Positions 28,184 to 37,120 of a stretch of 64,000 bases of DNA are shown here, piece by piece. The position numbers and the translations under genes are program-made. Within the stretch, counting starts at the first letter, position 1, and the number at the start of each line of letters is the position of its first letter. The DNA is from Sneathiella sp. Its GTDB lineage: Bacteria; Pseudomonadota; Alphaproteobacteria; Sneathiellales; Sneathiellaceae. The stretch is from positions 256,962 through 320,961 of the forward strand of contig NZ_NZMB01000010.1 of assembly GCF_002694385.1 (NCBI RefSeq), written 5' to 3'. Below the pieces are notes generated by a model. The model was not told the DNA's origin and did no database searches. It was given only the letters and a program-made list of their open reading frames with translations.

Positions 28184-28560
28184 TCTTTCTATTCCACCTT
28201 TTATTATTCCGCCGTTCTGTCGCTGCCTGATGGCGCCCCGGTTTGGCCGGTTCGGCATGATTGTAACATAGCGCGGGAGCTATATCATAAATTTTCGCAA
28301 ACACCAAACGAGCGTTAGCTTAACTCCACGCGCCGAAATCCGCCCGATTTCCGGATACGCTTCATATATATGGCACACCGGTCAAAGGGGGCGCCCGCCC
28401 GATATTTTTCAATTTTCCGACGGATACAGGAGATATTTTCGTCATAATCGCCATATAATGGGGCAGCAGCAGCGAACGGTGGATCCTCGACTTGCCGGAA
28501 GCGCTGAAATTAAGGTATGTGCGAGGCAACACTATGTCTCCACTGAGGAGCTGATCAGGA
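28184..28560. other. Divergent intergenic region, mutase / SUV3-like helicase
   Basis: A 377-bp spacer between two outward-reading genes, so it must hold both promoters. Short frames in it show no family features. The last 20 bp contain GAGGAG and CAGGA before the helicase ATG. I could not find a convincing operator or hairpin. Confidence 0.5.
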
Positions 28561-31503
28561 ATGCATTCCGGCAACATATCTCCCCGGACGTTCAAGACAA
28601 GCCATGTTACCGCCATCCTGGGCCCGACCAATACCGGCAAAACCCATCTGGCGGTCGAGCGGATGATGGGACACCGGGACGGCGTGATCGGCCTGCCGCT
28701 CCGCCTGCTGGCCCGCGAGGTTTATGAGCGGGTCGTCGCGGTGAAGGGCGCCGCAAATGTTGCACTTGTCACGGGGGAGGAGAAAATCATCCCTCCGCAG
28801 GCCGCCTATTTCATCTGCACGGTGGAGGCGATGCCGCTCGACCGGGGATTTGAATTTCTGGCCGTTGATGAGATACAGCTCGCCGAAGATCCCGAGCGGG
28901 GGCATATCTTCACGGACCGCCTTCTCTACGCTCGCGGACGGGAAGAGACATTATTTCTTGGCGCGGAAACCATCCGGCCCTGGATCAAGCGACTGATACC
29001 GGACGCCTCCTTTGTAAGCCGCCCGCGTTTTTCAAAGCTGACCTATCGCGGCGCCAAGAAAATCTCCCGCCTGCGTCCCCGCACGGCCATCGTTGCCTTT
29101 TCATCAAGTGACGTCTATGCCATCGCTGAGCTGGTCCGGCGTCAGCGCGGCGGCGCGGCGGTTGTCATGGGCAGCCTGTCCCCGCGCACCCGCAATGCCC
29201 AGGTTGCCCTCTATCAGTCCGGGGATGTGGACTATCTGGTGGCAACCGACGCCATTGGCATGGGCCTCAACATGGATATCGACCATGTCGCCTTTGCGGG
29301 GACAGTGAAATATGACGGCGCCCTGTCACGCCGCCTGTATCCGACGGAATTCGCCCAGATTGCCGGGCGGGCCGGGCGGCATATGAACAATGGCAGCTTC
29401 GGCACCACCGCCAATGTGGAACCACTGGAAGAAGAGCTGATCGAGAAAATAGAGAACCATGAGTTTGATCCGGTGCGCAATATCCGCTGGCGCAATCAGG
29501 AGCTGGATTTCACAACGCCGCGTGATCTGCTCCGCTCCCTCGAAAAGCTGCCAACGATAGAGGGCATGATCTCTCCGCGTGAGCCGGATGACTATAATGC
29601 CTTTAAAACCCTGATCCGGGATGAGGAGATCAAAAGGCATTCACAATCAATGCTCAAGGTGCGTCAGTTATGGCATGTCTGTCAGGTGCCGGATTTTCGG
29701 AAAACCATGCATGATGCCCATGTCAGACTACTTGGGGAAATCTATATCCATCTTCAGGGAAAACAGGGAAAGCTGCCCACTGACTGGGTGGCTGGTCATC
29801 TGAAAAGCCTTGATAAAACCGATGGAGACATCGATACGCTCGCAACACGTATTGCTCATACGCGGACTTGGACGTATATTTCCCACGTTTCGGAGTGGAT
29901 GGACGATTACCGGTACTGGCAGGATGCCGCGCGTGCCATAGAAGATAAACTTTCAGACGCTCTGCATGAGCGGCTGACCCAGAGATTTGTAGACCGCCGC
30001 ACCGCGATGCTGGTGCGAAAACTGAAAGACAGAAGTCAATTGGAAGCACAGATTAACGACGCCGGAGAGGTCCATATCGAGGGACATTATCTCGGAACCC
30101 TCAAAGGCTTGAGATTTACCGCCGACACCAGCCTCAACAATACCGAAGCACGAACGCTTCGCAATGCCGGGAACAAGGCCGTCGCCGCCGAAATTGCAAC
30201 CCGTGCGGCCCGCCTCGCGGCGGCGGAAGATGCGGACATCGCTCTCGATGAAACAGGCAAGGTCATCTGGCAGGAAACTCCCGTCGCCACGCTGGCAAAA
30301 GGGGAAAGTATTCTCAAGCCGCGCCTCATCCTGCTGGCCAGTGAACAGCTTAACGGTTCGGCGCAGGAAGCGGTGACCCGACGTCTCAATGACTGGCTCT
30401 CCGGCACAATCGAAAACCGCCTCAAGCCCCTCGTACAGCTCGAATCCCTGCCGCTTGCCGGACCTGCGCGCGGCATTGCCTTCCAGCTCAGTGAAAATCT
30501 TGGCGCCATGCAGCGCTTCAAACTCAACGACCAGATTCGCCTACTCGATAAAAAAGATTACGGGCGCCTCAAATTCGGCGGCATCCGGGTTGGCTATGAA
30601 CATGTCTTTATGCCGATCCTGCTGAAACCCGATCCGACGGCACTGCGCTGCCTGCTCTGGGCTGTTTATCAGGAACGGCGTGAAATTCCACCCGCCCCGC
30701 CTGCAGGCCGGGTCTCCTTCGAGATCGACGGCAAACTGCCCTGGACCTATTATATGACAGCGGGTTATGCGGTTTTTGACAAGCTCGCCGTGCGTCTGGA
30801 TATGCTCGACCGGTTGGCAAGCCTTCTCCGCCGCGCCTCGCGCGGGCTGCTGGAGACCACTCCGCCGCCCGCAACGGCTGAAGCCCCCTCGGAAGCCGCA
30901 CCCGATACAGCGGCTGAAGCGACTGTGGATGTAACCGGCGAAAATTCAGCGGAAGTGCCGGAAAGCAACGCAGCAGCGCCGATTGCGGAGACTGGTACGG
31001 ATGGCGCCGATGCCACGGCAAGCGTAAAAGAGGCGGAGATTGCCGCCCCTCAGGAAAGCGTCGCCGCGGCGACTGTAACGGCGGAAGGTGAAACCGAAGC
31101 ACCGGCGGCCTCTTCCGGGGAGGAAGGAGCAACTCCAGCCGCAACGCCAGAAACATCGGCAAAGAAAAGGGACATGCCCCGCAATCTGCCGTTCAAGCCA
31201 ACGCATGAAATGCTTTCCCTTGTCGGCACGACGCGGGAACAGTTTGCCTTGATTCTCGACAAGCTCGGCTATGTTGCGGAAGGCGAAGGGGAAGATCTCA
31301 CCTATCGCAAAAAATCCTTCAAGAAAAAGGCCCGCGGCCCGCGCCCGCAACCGCAGAAGAATGAACAGAAGCCTACGGCGACTGACCGCAAGAAATCCAA
31401 AGGGAAACAGACCGAGCAAAAACGTCCGCAGGTGAAGGAGAAAGAAAAGGAGATCGACCCCGATTCACCCTTCGCCATTCTGAAGACCCTCGGCAAAAAA
31501 TAG
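28561..31503 (+). CDS. SUV3-like superfamily 2 RNA helicase
   Basis: Helicase of 980 residues. Walker A GPTNTGKTH is at 21-29 and the DExH-box variant DEIQ at 103-106. Motif V (ATDAIGMGLNMDI) and motif VI (QIAGRAGRH) follow. The middle resembles mitochondrial SUV3/Hfq-independent alphaproteobacterial helicases with a long conserved C-terminal region. After about residue 760 comes an Ala/Glu/Thr-rich acidic linker. A final Lys/Gln-rich basic tail (about 910-980) is likely to bind RNA. It is followed 3 bp later by an S4 RNA-binding protein gene. Confidence 0.9.
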   Translation: MHSGNISPRTFKTSHVTAILGPTNTGKTHLAVERMMGHRDGVIGLPLRLLAREVYERVVAVKGAANVALVTGEEKIIPPQAAYFICTVEAMPLDRGFEFLAVDEIQLAEDPERGHIFTDRLLYARGREETLFLGAETIRPWIKRLIPDASFVSRPRFSKLTYRGAKKISRLRPRTAIVAFSSSDVYAIAELVRRQRGGAAVVMGSLSPRTRNAQVALYQSGDVDYLVATDAIGMGLNMDIDHVAFAGTVKYDGALSRRLYPTEFAQIAGRAGRHMNNGSFGTTANVEPLEEELIEKIENHEFDPVRNIRWRNQELDFTTPRDLLRSLEKLPTIEGMISPREPDDYNAFKTLIRDEEIKRHSQSMLKVRQLWHVCQVPDFRKTMHDAHVRLLGEIYIHLQGKQGKLPTDWVAGHLKSLDKTDGDIDTLATRIAHTRTWTYISHVSEWMDDYRYWQDAARAIEDKLSDALHERLTQRFVDRRTAMLVRKLKDRSQLEAQINDAGEVHIEGHYLGTLKGLRFTADTSLNNTEARTLRNAGNKAVAAEIATRAARLAAAEDADIALDETGKVIWQETPVATLAKGESILKPRLILLASEQLNGSAQEAVTRRLNDWLSGTIENRLKPLVQLESLPLAGPARGIAFQLSENLGAMQRFKLNDQIRLLDKKDYGRLKFGGIRVGYEHVFMPILLKPDPTALRCLLWAVYQERREIPPAPPAGRVSFEIDGKLPWTYYMTAGYAVFDKLAVRLDMLDRLASLLRRASRGLLETTPPPATAEAPSEAAPDTAAEATVDVTGENSAEVPESNAAAPIAETGTDGADATASVKEAEIAAPQESVAAATVTAEGETEAPAASSGEEGATPAATPETSAKKRDMPRNLPFKPTHEMLSLVGTTREQFALILDKLGYVAEGEGEDLTYRKKSFKKKARGPRPQPQKNEQKPTATDRKKSKGKQTEQKRPQVKEKEKEIDPDSPFAILKTLGKK

Positions 31504-31506
31504 CGC

Positions 31507-31917
31507 ATGAGTGAGGGCACCGGCACCGCTTCCTCCCCCAGCATTCGCGTCGATAAATGGCTCTGGTATGCACGCTTTTTCAAAAGCCGGTCGCTGGCGG
31601 CAAAGGTCGTGCAGTCCCGCAAGCTGCGCCTCAACAGCGTGATCGTGACGAAAGCCAGCGCCATGGTGAAACCCGACGATATCCTCACTTTCGCGCAAGG
31701 CAAGGCCATCCGCGTCATCCGCATTCTTGATATCGGCGCCCGGCGCGGCCCCGCCGCAGAGGCCCGGACTCTTTATGAGGATCTCGCCCCGATCGAGCGG
31801 AAAGCGGAGAGGGACCCCCCGGCGGCACCGGTTGCAACGCGGGACGCGGGTGCGGGACGGCCCACGAAAGCGGATCGGCGCGCGCTTGACAAATTGCGCG
31901 CGAAGATCGAGGAATAG
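31507..31917 (+). CDS. S4-domain RNA-binding protein (Hsp15-like)
   Basis: Protein of 136 residues. The S4 domain occupies residues 13-70 (IRVDKWLWYARFFKSRSLAA, VQSRKLRLNS), followed by a basic tail. The family binds stalled 50S subunits or rRNA. It overlaps nothing but is 3 bp from the helicase, so they are surely one operon. In many Alphaproteobacteria fdxA and carD come next; here neither does. Confidence 0.9.
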   Translation: MSEGTGTASSPSIRVDKWLWYARFFKSRSLAAKVVQSRKLRLNSVIVTKASAMVKPDDILTFAQGKAIRVIRILDIGARRGPAAEARTLYEDLAPIERKAERDPPAAPVATRDAGAGRPTKADRRALDKLRAKIEE

Positions 31918-31944
31918 GAAAATCGCGCCACAAAGGACATTCAG

Positions 31945-32436
31945 GTGAATACCACTACACCGTTCGACAAGTTTTTTACCGCATGGGATGCGGACGGCAT
32001 CGGCTATTTCAAGGTTGCGCAGGTGTTCCTGAGCGAGACAGAAAATGCCAAGAAACTGGAAGCCGCCGCCAAAAGCGCCGCCCGCGATATCGAGGCGGAA
32101 GTCTTCTATGCCTGGAACCTCGGCAATCCTAGAAGCGATGCCTGGTGGCTCGGCTGGGGCGGCTATGATCTGGAAGAAGACATCCCTTTTTATGCCGCCA
32201 TGTCCAGGCCGGAAGTACAGGAAAAAATCAACGCCTTCGATCCACGGGATAATGAATTTGAATGCGCCACGCTGGAGGAATATAAAGAGCTGCTGTTCAA
32301 TGCCTATGATGAAGAACTCACTGCCGCTGAGCTGGTTCAGGGCTTCCGGGACTGGGTCCGCTCACTGGATAAGCCAGCGCAACAGACCCTGATGAAGGAT
32401 TTGACGGGCTGGAAACAGAACGCGGAAACGCTATAA
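31945..32436 (+). CDS. Conserved-looking protein of unknown function
   Basis: A 163-residue acidic soluble protein starting at GTG (NTTTPFDKFF), with AAAGGACATTCAG upstream. It is rich in Trp, Tyr, Phe and acidic residues, including AWWLGWGGYDLEED near residue 70. No signal peptide or membrane segment. The sequence is evenly coding-like and well spaced from its neighbours (27 and 16 bp), so it is real. I do not recognise its family. Confidence 0.7.
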   Translation: MNTTTPFDKFFTAWDADGIGYFKVAQVFLSETENAKKLEAAAKSAARDIEAEVFYAWNLGNPRSDAWWLGWGGYDLEEDIPFYAAMSRPEVQEKINAFDPRDNEFECATLEEYKELLFNAYDEELTAAELVQGFRDWVRSLDKPAQQTLMKDLTGWKQNAETL

Positions 32437-32452
32437 GCCAGAGGAACAGCTC

Positions 32453-33142
32453 ATGCAATTTGCATTCGATCCCATCCCGACACCATCCCTCGCCATTCAG
32501 GGGAGTGATCTGCGCTATCCCGTCCGGCGGATTTTCTGCGTCGGGCGCAATTATGCCGATCACGCCCTCGAAATGGGGGGGGACCCCAATCGCGAGCCCC
32601 CTTTCTTCTTTACCAAACCGGCGGATGCCATTCTGGAAAGCGGTTCGGAAATGACCTATCCGAAGCTGACCGAAAAGCTGCATCACGAGCTGGAACTGGT
32701 GATCGCCATCGGCAAGGGCGGCGACAATATATCGAAGGACAAGGCGCGCGAACATATCTTCGGCTACGCCATCGGCATCGACATGACCCGCCGGGATTTG
32801 CAGGATGAGGCGAAGCAGACGCGTCGCCCCTGGGACAGCGGCAAGGCATTTGACCAGTCCGCCCCCTGCGGACCCATTACGCCTGCGGATCAGCTGGCCC
32901 ACCCCGACGATTTGCAAATCAGTCTGACGGTCAATGGTGATGTGCGTCAATCCTCGTCAACGAACCGGCTCATCTGGACGATAGACGAAATCATTGAACA
33001 TCTCTCGCACTCCTTCACGCTTGCGCCGGGGGATCTGATCTACAGCGGCACACCGGCAGGGGTCGGCCCGCTGGTTCCGGGAGATCATGTGGTCGCCACG
33101 GCCGAAGGGCTGGAGACGCTGGAGATCACCATAACAGGATAG
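32453..33142 (+). CDS. Fumarylacetoacetate hydrolase-family protein
   Basis: FAH-fold enzyme of 229 residues. FCVGRNYADHA, PPFFFTKPADA, the metal-binding ELELVIAIG and GYAIGIDMTRRDLQ, and the C-terminal YSGTPAGVGPL are standard. The family includes hydrolases, isomerases and decarboxylases of beta-diketo acids (for example oxaloacetate decarboxylase-like and fumarylpyruvate hydrolase). Substrate not determined. GAGGAACAGCTC precedes the ATG. Confidence 0.9.
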   Translation: MQFAFDPIPTPSLAIQGSDLRYPVRRIFCVGRNYADHALEMGGDPNREPPFFFTKPADAILESGSEMTYPKLTEKLHHELELVIAIGKGGDNISKDKAREHIFGYAIGIDMTRRDLQDEAKQTRRPWDSGKAFDQSAPCGPITPADQLAHPDDLQISLTVNGDVRQSSSTNRLIWTIDEIIEHLSHSFTLAPGDLIYSGTPAGVGPLVPGDHVVATAEGLETLEITITG

Positions 33143-33257
33143 TTTATTTTATTATCGCAAAGCCGACCGAATTGAATTCCCCGGCTATGGCGTTAAATCG
33201 ACAGAATGGGATGGCAATCAACGCCATTCAAAACCGCACATGCACGGCAGGGGAGCC

Positions 33258-33617
33258 ATGAAGAATTTGAACAGACTGTTTTTTTGCAGCCTTATTTTTG
33301 TCTCAGTCGCCTCCTGCGCGGGAAATCCCGACTATCTGCAAAGCAGCCTCACGCCTTATGCACCGGAAGATTGTAAACCCGTCGTCGAGCAGGAAATCGA
33401 CCGCCTTGCCATTGACCGGGATAAAATAACCGGGACCGATTATCTCACCTCCTATCTATCGGATGGAGAGGTTGGCAACGACTATAATTATCAGGCCTGG
33501 ATGCGCTTTAACAGCTGTACCGGGCATTATGTTGTCGACATGAACAAAGCCTGTCAGATCGAGCGCAGCTATGCCATGGGGAATTGCAGACTGGAAGATA
33601 TTGTCGCCAGCAAATAA
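33258..33617 (+). CDS. Putative lipoprotein
   Basis: A 119-residue protein started at the ATG at 33258 after GGGGAGCC. MKNLNRLFFCSLIFVSVASC is a lipoprotein signal with lipobox VASC-A, so Cys20 should be lipidated. The mature part has four more cysteines (in EDCKP, FNSCTG, KACQIE and GNCRL), probably two disulfides. No family recognised. An in-frame ATG at 33240 would displace the signal. Confidence 0.72.
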   Translation: MKNLNRLFFCSLIFVSVASCAGNPDYLQSSLTPYAPEDCKPVVEQEIDRLAIDRDKITGTDYLTSYLSDGEVGNDYNYQAWMRFNSCTGHYVVDMNKACQIERSYAMGNCRLEDIVASK

Positions 33618-33931
33618 CCCGCATAGAGGCTTCACCCGATATGGATTCTGCCGCATGTTAACCATAAGCCAATGATATGGCTTAATTTTCCATGATATTC
33701 AGATGCAAAAATGCTCCCATTTCGGTAATATCCATCGCATTTCGAGCGGTTTTTAACTTTTTTCGAAAAATTAGTTCAATTTTGATTGAAATTAACCATA
33801 AATCTTAGATTTTCTGTAGTTTCGCCGCTTTTTTCCCGTTAAAATACAGACTGCAATTTGACGCAGGTCGTCACGGTCGCAATAGCCGGATTGCGCCCAA
33901 TCATCGAGGATGAAACGGAATAACGCACCAT
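33618..33931. other. AT-rich intergenic region with CtrA-like half sites
   Basis: A 314-bp spacer much richer in A/T than its surroundings. TTAACCAT occurs at about 33658 and at 33792-33799, and the inverted repeat TTCAAT-TTTG-ATTGAA is at about 33776-33791. Poly-T tracts are frequent. No gene. It is a plausible promoter region for the following coiled-coil protein gene and perhaps a protein-binding, bent DNA segment. Confidence 0.5.
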
Positions 33932-34657
33932 ATGAGCTTCGCTCGACAAAATCCGGGAAAACCTCTCTTCAGCCAGGCGCAGATCATTTCCGCGCGGGAA
34001 CGGGTGTTGCTCGCCGAGAACCGGCAGCTACGGGATCGTAACAGACGCCTGAAAGACGCCATGCTGACGCTGGTCGAGCGAATTGAAATGCAGCTTCCCT
34101 ATCTCAAGGAAAAGGATGCGGCGTTTACAAAATCCAAACCGCAGGAAAATGCGCAAAGCCGGGTTCGTGAAGAAACATTCCGCGAGCGCTCCCGCCGGTA
34201 TCAGGCGCAGCCACCGAAGATGGAGATTTTCGAAGCCGTCGAAGAACCCATCGAATTTGGAGAGCCGGCCCCGGAAATGCGCTTTGGCGGCAAAGCGGAG
34301 ACCGCAACCCGCAAACAGGGGAAAAGCAAACCAACCGTTGCTGCCGATCCTGCCGCGGCGGATTATCATATTTCCCCTGATCTCGCGCCGGAAGAAATCG
34401 ACATCCTGAAATCTCCGACGCGCGAACGGGTGCGTCAACGGCCGGTTCATCGGGAAACCGTCGAAGTCGTAGATTTGCATCCGGCTCGCAAAACCGGGAA
34501 CGGGACGGCGGAACATTACGAAGCTGGCGGGACGGCGGCCTCCGATATTCCGGCATTCGAATTTTCTTCGGATGAGCCCATTGTCGATATTGATTTTGAG
34601 CGCAAAGAGACCCTTCGGGCAGCCATGCGCCGCCGGGTGAACCGCCTGCGCTGGTAA
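33932..34657 (+). CDS. Protein of unknown function with N-terminal coiled coil
   Basis: A 241-residue soluble protein. Residues 18-60 (SARERVLLAENRQLRDRNRR) read as a strong coiled coil. The middle is low-complexity, charged and likely disordered. The last residues (AAMRRRVNRLRW) form a basic C-terminal helix ending in Trp. No family recognised. Upstream AT-rich DNA with TTAACCAT boxes hints at cell-cycle control. Confidence 0.65.
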   Translation: MSFARQNPGKPLFSQAQIISARERVLLAENRQLRDRNRRLKDAMLTLVERIEMQLPYLKEKDAAFTKSKPQENAQSRVREETFRERSRRYQAQPPKMEIFEAVEEPIEFGEPAPEMRFGGKAETATRKQGKSKPTVAADPAAADYHISPDLAPEEIDILKSPTRERVRQRPVHRETVEVVDLHPARKTGNGTAEHYEAGGTAASDIPAFEFSSDEPIVDIDFERKETLRAAMRRRVNRLRW

Positions 34658-34749
34658 AAATCACAGACATCCGTTAGGTTGGACCGAACTGGCGAGATTT
34701 CGCCCGCTATCAACCAATAACCGATATGATGCCTGCATCGAACCACGAT

Positions 34750-35412
34750 ATGACGACCCTGCCCATTCTCTACAGTTTCCGCCGCTGTCCCTACGCCATG
34801 CGGGCGCGGATGGCTATTCTCGGCTCCGGCCGCCCGGTGGAGCTACGCAACATCCTGCTGAAGGACAAACCGCCGGAAATGCTGACGGCAAGCCCGAAGG
34901 GAACCGTTCCCGTCCTCGTCCTTGACAATGGCGACGTACTGGAAGAGAGCATTGATATCATGCTCTGGGCGCTGAGCGGGCACGACCCGGACGGTTGGCT
35001 GCCGCATGACCGCACGGCGTCGGACACGGCCTTCGATCTGATTGCGGAAAATGATGGCCACTTCAAAACAAATCTTGATCGCTACAAATACCATGTGCGT
35101 TTCCCGGATCATCCGAGGGAAGCCTATCGCGCGGAGGGGGAAGCTTTTCTCTCCCGGCTTGAACAGCGTCTCGCCTCCAACCGCTATCTGTTGGGAGAGC
35201 GGCAGACTCTTGCTGACATTGCCATCTTCCCCTTCATCCGCCAGTTCGCCAATGTCGATCCCGACTGGTTCGCCAACGCTCCCTATCCGAGGGTGCGGGC
35301 CTGGCTGACGGATTTTACAAACGGGACCGCCTTTCGGGACATCATGAAAAAGCGCCCGCTCTGGACGCCGGGAACCGTCGGCGAGCTGTTGCAAAAATCC
35401 GATGCAGCCTGA
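34750..35412 (+). CDS. Glutathione S-transferase-family protein
   Basis: GST-fold protein of 220 residues from the ATG at 34750 (MTTLPILYSFRRCPYAMRAR). An upstream ATG at 34726 is possible. The thioredoxin-like N-domain has RRCPYAMRAR with a Cys-Pro-Tyr in the catalytic place, as in GrxB-like and omega-type GSTs, plus SPKGTVPVL, the cis-Pro loop, and EES. The C-domain is helical. It overlaps the next gene by 11 bp. Confidence 0.85.
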   Translation: MTTLPILYSFRRCPYAMRARMAILGSGRPVELRNILLKDKPPEMLTASPKGTVPVLVLDNGDVLEESIDIMLWALSGHDPDGWLPHDRTASDTAFDLIAENDGHFKTNLDRYKYHVRFPDHPREAYRAEGEAFLSRLEQRLASNRYLLGERQTLADIAIFPFIRQFANVDPDWFANAPYPRVRAWLTDFTNGTAFRDIMKKRPLWTPGTVGELLQKSDAA

Positions 35413-35899
35413 ATATTTTCGCGATTCCGGGGCCAATTTCAGCCCCTGCGGTGCCTATCGCTACCGCCTCTGGCGGCGCTGGCGCAGCGGACCGGGCGTT
35501 GCCTTCATTATGCTGAACCCATCGACGGCGGACGCCACCCATAACGATCCGACCATCGAACGATGCCACCGCCGCGCCGTGGATATGGGGTTCGCCGCGC
35601 TGGATGTCATCAACATCTTCGCCTATCGAGCAACCGATCCCCGCAACCTCAAAGCGTGCGCACAACCCGTCGGTCCGGAGAATGATGCGGTCCTTATCGA
35701 AACGGCAAGATCAGCGGCAATGGTCATCTGTGCATGGGGAAGTCACGGGACCCATCAGGACCGACATCAGGAGGTAACAAAGCTGCTGAAGCAGCACGGG
35801 ATTCGCCCCCATGTCCTTTCCTTGACAATGAAGGGACTGCCGGGCCACCCGCTCTATCTTTCCTATCGCAAACAGCCCGTTCCCTGGCCGAATTTCTAA
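35402..35899 (+). CDS. DUF1643-family protein
   Basis: A 165-residue protein with the DUF1643 pattern FIMLNPSTADATHNDPTIERC near residue 35 and INIFAYRATDPR, then ICAWGSHG. Family function unknown, probably a small ligand- or nucleotide-related enzyme. It overlaps the GST gene end by 11 bp and is translated with it. A strong terminator follows. Confidence 0.88.
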   Translation: MQPEYFRDSGANFSPCGAYRYRLWRRWRSGPGVAFIMLNPSTADATHNDPTIERCHRRAVDMGFAALDVINIFAYRATDPRNLKACAQPVGPENDAVLIETARSAAMVICAWGSHGTHQDRHQEVTKLLKQHGIRPHVLSLTMKGLPGHPLYLSYRKQPVPWPNF

Positions 35900-35914
35900 G
35901 TCATCTGCCAAAAA

Positions 35915-35948
35915 AACATAAAAAACCGGAGAGGATGTCCCTCTCCGG
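35915..35948 (-). terminator. Bidirectional terminator
   Basis: A 9-bp perfect stem (CCGGAGAGG / CCTCTCCGG, 5-nt loop) at 35926-35948. On the minus strand it is followed by TTTTTTATGTTTTTT, which makes a strong terminator for the acyl-CoA dehydrogenase pair. On the plus strand the DUF1643 gene ends into the A-rich side, so it may serve both. Confidence 0.82.
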
Positions 35949-35974
35949 TCCGATCATGTGTAACGGGCAGCCGA

Positions 35975-37108
35975 TCAGGCCAGCGCCGCATAGCGTTTGA
36001 AATGATAGTCGGTATTGCCAAGAAGCATTTCAATGGTCATCAGACGCTTGAAATAGTGACCGATGGAATATTCATCCGTCATCCCCATGCCGCCATGCAG
36101 CTGCACTGCCTGCTCGCCGACGAATTTGGCGCCCTGGCCGATTTTCGCCTTGGCGGCGGCCACAGACCGGCGACGGTCCTGCACATCATCAAGACCCAGC
36201 TTCATCGCCACCATATCGGACATGGATTTGGATTGCTCCGCCTCCATATACATATCGACCATACGATGCTGCAAAACCTGGAACTTGCCGATTGGCGCCC
36301 CAAACTGTTTGCGCTCCTTAAGATATCCATTGGTGATCTCAATGGCCGCCTGCATCGCGCCAACCGCCTCTGCACAGAGGGCGGCAATGGCCCGGTCCAC
36401 GATCTTTTCAATCACCGGGTAGGCCTTGCCTTCACTGCCCAGCAGCGCATCGGACCCGACTTTTACATTGTCAAGCGTCACATCGGCGGCCCGCTGACCA
36501 TCGATTGTGCGATAATCGCGGCGGCTCAACCCTGCGGTATTATTATCCACGATGAAGAGGGAAATCCCATCCTCATCCCGGGAACTACCGCCGGTGCGGG
36601 CCGAGACGATAATCTTATCCGCCGTTGTCGCATGATAGACGACAGACTTATGGCCGTTCAAAACATAACCATCACCGGATTTTTTTGCCGTTGTTTCAAC
36701 GTCATTGAGATCAAAGCGGGATTGCGGCTCCGCATAGGCGAAGGCAAGCATAAGTTCGCCTTCAATAACCGCCGGGATGATCGCTTCGATCTGGGTATCA
36801 TTACCCGCCTCTGCAACCAGTCCGCCGCCCATGACTACCGTTGTCAGGAAAGGCTCCAGCACCAGACCGCGGCCCATGCTTTCCATCATGATCATGGTTT
36901 CGACAGCCGTGCCGCCAAAACCGCCCACCTCTTCGGAGAAAGGAAGTCCAAGCCATCCGAGCTCGGCCATCTTCTTCCAATGGTTGCGGCTGAAGCCCGT
37001 TTCCGTTTCAGAGAGCTTGGCCCGCGCTTCGGCGGAGTAGTTATCCTTAACAAACCGTTCGACGCTGTCTTTGAGCAGGTTCTGCTCATCGGAAAGTTCA
37101 AAGTCCAT
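35975..37108 (-). CDS. Acyl-CoA dehydrogenase, smaller partner (PimD-like)
   Basis: FAD enzyme of 377 residues; ELGWLGLPFSEEVGGFGG and the C-terminal QLHGGMGMTDEYSIGHYFKR are diagnostic. The central FAD-binding region has AYAEPQSRF in place of the usual T-E-P-x-x-G-S, and the base may differ from the usual Glu. It lies 12 bp after a second dehydrogenase gene. Such adjacent pairs (pimeloyl-CoA or steroid-type) act as heteromers. Substrate unknown. Confidence 0.88.
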   Translation of the reverse strand: MDFELSDEQNLLKDSVERFVKDNYSAEARAKLSETETGFSRNHWKKMAELGWLGLPFSEEVGGFGGTAVETMIMMESMGRGLVLEPFLTTVVMGGGLVAEAGNDTQIEAIIPAVIEGELMLAFAYAEPQSRFDLNDVETTAKKSGDGYVLNGHKSVVYHATTADKIIVSARTGGSSRDEDGISLFIVDNNTAGLSRRDYRTIDGQRAADVTLDNVKVGSDALLGSEGKAYPVIEKIVDRAIAALCAEAVGAMQAAIEITNGYLKERKQFGAPIGKFQVLQHRMVDMYMEAEQSKSMSDMVAMKLGLDDVQDRRRSVAAAKAKIGQGAKFVGEQAVQLHGGMGMTDEYSIGHYFKRLMTIEMLLGNTDYHFKRYAALA

Positions 37109-37120
37109 TTTTTAATTTCC

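Noticed and set aside
28458-28727. Short plus-strand frame before the helicase
   Set aside because: Runs into the helicase in another frame, with no recognisable domain or ribosome-binding site.
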